Shown here: positions 13,527 to 15,035 of the stretch, piece by piece | Numbering within the stretch: the stretch's first letter is position 1 | How the letters are laid out: each line of letters starts with the position of its first letter | From: CALKHT01 sp964511575 | GTDB taxonomy: Bacteria > Planctomycetota > Phycisphaerae > Phycisphaerales > Phycisphaeraceae | Assembly (NCBI GenBank): GCA_964511575.1 | Contig: CAZEFM010000098.1 | Span: 1 to 15,035 of the forward strand | Reading direction: 5' to 3' | Length of the DNA: 15,035 bases | Made by a program: the position numbers and the translations under genes | Notes under the pieces: model-generated | The model's input: the letters and a program-made list of their open reading frames with translations, nothing else | What the model was told of the DNA's origin: nothing | Database searches by the model: none

Positions 13527-14816
13527 ATGGTGCCAGTGAAACCGTGGTGGATCGCCTCGTTGTCTGTCGTCGCCACATGCACCGGGCTCATCAACCCCGC
13601 ACACGCCCAGGACAAGATCGACTTCAAAACGCAGGTTCGGCCGATCCTCGAAGCCAACTGCTACTCCTGCCATGGCGAGAAGCGGCAGCGCGGCAAGCTT
13701 CGACTCGACCTCAAGGCCGAGGCTTTCGCCGAACGCGACAACCCCACCATCGTCCCGGGTGACCCCGCCAAGAGCACCCTCTATCACCTCGTGAGCCTCC
13801 CCGCCGACGACGTCGACATCATGCCGCCCGACGGCGACCCGCTCACCGATGAACAAAAAGCCATCCTCAAACGATGGATCGAGGAAGGCGCCCACTGGCC
13901 CGACGATGCCGACATTGTCTCCGGCCGCAACGAGCCCGAGAAGCTCCTGCTCAAGGAACTCAACGAGGCCGAGAAGGCCGCCGAGGCCAAAGCCATCCAG
14001 GCGGTGAGCGAAGTGGGCGGACTGGCGATGCGCATCGCCATCGACTCACCCGCCATCGATGTGAACCTCAGCCTGCTGGGATCAGCCGTCACCGATGCCC
14101 ACCTCAAGCGGCTCGACGGCCTGCAGCACACGCTCATCTGGCTCAACCTCGCCCGCACCGGCGTCACCGACAACGGGCTGGCGACACTCAAAAACTTCAG
14201 CGAGCTTCGGCGACTCCACCTGGAGAACACCGCCATCGGCGACGCGGGACTCACCCACATCGCCGGCCTCACCAAACTCGAGTACCTCAACCTCTACAAC
14301 ACCCGCGTGACCGATTCCGGCCTGGCGAACCTGCGTGAGCTCAAAAACCTGCGCAAGCTCTACCTCTGGCAGACGCAGGTGACCGAGCAGGGCATCAGGG
14401 CGCTGCAGGCCGCGCTGCCCAACGTGCAGATCGACATCGGCAACTACCAGGCCGTCGCCCAGGCGAACGACGCCGCCAAGCCGATCAACGCGACCTGCCC
14501 CGTGTCGGGCCAGCCGGTGAAGGTCGAGTTCGTCTCCACCCACGCGAATCAGGTCATCGGTTTCTGCTGCGGCAACTGCAAGGGCAAGTTCGACGCCAAC
14601 CCCGCTGAGTTCATCGCCAAGATCCCCGAGTTCAAAGCGCCCCAGGCCAAGGCGATCAACGCCAAGTGCCCGATCTCCGGCGGCGACGTCAACGAAGCCC
14701 AGACCGTGACCTACGAAAACCAGGTCATCGGCTTCTGCTGCGGCAACTGCAAGGCCAAATTCAACGAAAACCCCGCCGAGCACATCGGCAAAGTCGCCGA
14801 GTTCAAGAAAAACTGA
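13527..14816 (+). CDS. secreted planctomycete-type cytochrome c / leucine-rich repeat protein with two YHS-like metal sites
   Basis: The 429-residue protein has AGGAG 9 nt before its ATG and a signal peptide ending AHA (~27). Residues ~33-125 match the Planctomycete cytochrome c domain (PSCyt1 type): RPILEANCYSCHGEKRQRGKLRLD, with the heme-binding CYSCH at 45-49 and a later MPPDGDPLT segment that may supply the axial Met. A short Ala/Glu-rich linker (~145-165) follows, then leucine-rich repeats (~176-306) of the pattern LxxLxLxxTxVTDxGL. The end holds two similar 57-residue units with C324, C347, C348, C351 and C381, C404, C405, C408 (CPxSG ... GFCCGNCKxKF). These resemble YHS/TRASH-like metal-binding folds. 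It probably works in the periplasm. Redox or metal sensing is plausible but unproven. Confidence 0.87.
   Translation: MVPVKPWWIASLSVVATCTGLINPAHAQDKIDFKTQVRPILEANCYSCHGEKRQRGKLRLDLKAEAFAERDNPTIVPGDPAKSTLYHLVSLPADDVDIMPPDGDPLTDEQKAILKRWIEEGAHWPDDADIVSGRNEPEKLLLKELNEAEKAAEAKAIQAVSEVGGLAMRIAIDSPAIDVNLSLLGSAVTDAHLKRLDGLQHTLIWLNLARTGVTDNGLATLKNFSELRRLHLENTAIGDAGLTHIAGLTKLEYLNLYNTRVTDSGLANLRELKNLRKLYLWQTQVTEQGIRALQAALPNVQIDIGNYQAVAQANDAAKPINATCPVSGQPVKVEFVSTHANQVIGFCCGNCKGKFDANPAEFIAKIPEFKAPQAKAINAKCPISGGDVNEAQTVTYENQVIGFCCGNCKAKFNENPAEHIGKVAEFKKN
14483..14811 (+). repeat. internal duplication encoding two Cys-rich metal-site units
   Basis: The stretches at 14550-14582 and 14721-14753 differ at one base and lie 171 bp (57 codons) apart. 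They encode QVIGFCCGNCK twice. The near-identity at DNA level over the metal site, with more divergence elsewhere, suggests strong constraint, recent duplication or gene conversion. Confidence 0.75.
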
Positions 14817-14833
14817 CCGCACGGAACCCCGAG

Positions 14834-14862
14834 TGGAAATTGCGCCGGAAATCGGCTAACCT
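14834..14862 (+). promoter_or_regulatory. possible promoter of tRNA-Ser
   Basis: TGGAAA (14834-14839) and TAACCT (14857-14862) are 17 bp apart, and the tRNA begins 22 bp later. Both hexamers are only moderate matches (4 of 6 for the -35), so this is tentative. Confidence 0.3.
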
Positions 14863-14883
14863 CACGGGACGATCACGCCTTCT

Positions 14884-14975
14884 GGAGAGGTGGCCGAGCG
14901 GCTGAAGGCGACGGTTTGCTAAACCGTTGAAGGGAGTATTACTCCTTTCCGCGGGTTCGAATCCCGCCCTCTCCG
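14884..14975 (+). tRNA. tRNA-Ser (anticodon GCT)
   Basis: A complete class II cloverleaf is visible. The acceptor stem GGAGAGG (14884-14890) pairs with CCTCTCC (14968-14974), with discriminator G. The anticodon stem ACGGT/ACCGT encloses the loop TTGCTAA with anticodon GCT at 14918-14920, reading AGC/AGU. A long variable arm (GGAG...CTCC) and the T-loop GTTCGAATC are typical of tRNA-Ser. CCA is not encoded and must be added after transcription. Confidence 0.96.
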
Positions 14976-14994
14976 TTGCAACCGCAAGTTGCCC

Positions 14995-15023
14995 AAAACC
15001 CCGATACTCATCGGGGTTTTTTT
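14995..15023 (+). terminator. Rho-independent terminator after tRNA-Ser
   Basis: CCCCGAT (14999-15005) pairs with ATCGGGG (15010-15016) around the loop ACTC, followed directly by seven Ts. Flanking AAAA extends the stem with the Ts. It lies 20 bp past the tRNA. Confidence 0.92.
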
Positions 15024-15035
15024 ATGTTGATGACG

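Noticed and set aside
12515..13762. Plus-strand 415-codon frame spanning the secreted tail gene and running into the cytochrome gene
   Set aside because: It lies antisense to a gene with a clear signal peptide and runs out of frame into the cytochrome gene; it is His/Pro/Arg-rich without motifs.
1..15035. CRISPR array, transposase, integrase or phage genes
   Set aside because: No regularly spaced repeats, and no protein with transposase, recombinase or phage structural motifs in any frame examined.

Overview
The window looks like chromosomal DNA of a GC-rich planctomycete, probably near the Phycisphaerae. The main evidence is a secreted protein with a Planctomycete-type cytochrome c domain (CxxCH) fused to leucine-rich repeats, plus several small membrane or hypothetical genes of a kind I associate with that phylum. 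The taxonomic call is inference. I could not run a search.

Layout, left to right. (1) 1-914, minus: 3'-truncated AraC-type regulator with a sensor-like N-terminus. A 338-bp non-coding stretch lies behind it, with a candidate promoter and two mutually exclusive stems. (2) 1253-2573, minus: a Nudix hydrolase, an Arg-rich hypothetical protein, and an 85-residue protein whose last 50 residues are almost all Asp/Glu. A sigma70-like promoter and an intrinsic terminator flank parts of this set. (3) 2933-5171, plus: a tight operon of two small membrane proteins, trpD, and a four-helix membrane protein. (4) 5286-7540, plus: tsaB (tRNA t6A synthesis) and der (ribosome-assembly GTPase), separated by an element with imperfect inverted ends that also supplies the last residues of TsaB. 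(5) 7544-8545, minus: an enlarged RNase HII-like nuclease, convergent with der across 3 bp. (6) 8701-12421, plus: a secreted transglutaminase-like protein, an HEXXH metallopeptidase, and a D-Ala-D-Ala-ligase-like ATP-grasp enzyme. The last two overlap by ATGA. (7) 12437-13234, minus: a secreted hypothetical protein with a low-complexity hydrophilic tail. (8) 13527-14816, plus: the cytochrome/LRR/double YHS-like metal-site protein. (9) 14884-15023: tRNA-Ser(GCT) and its terminator.

Two themes stand out. First, several start codons sit 6-7 nt after a TANNNT hexamer and lack a Shine-Dalgarno sequence (Nudix, tsaB, transglutaminase, metallopeptidase, secreted tail protein). This is the geometry expected of leaderless mRNAs. 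Other genes in the same window have good Shine-Dalgarno sites. Second, the coupled metallopeptidase and ATP-grasp pair next to a transglutaminase-like protein is a candidate for an undescribed peptide-bond making/breaking system, perhaps acting on peptidoglycan or a peptide tag. Its substrate cannot be told from sequence.
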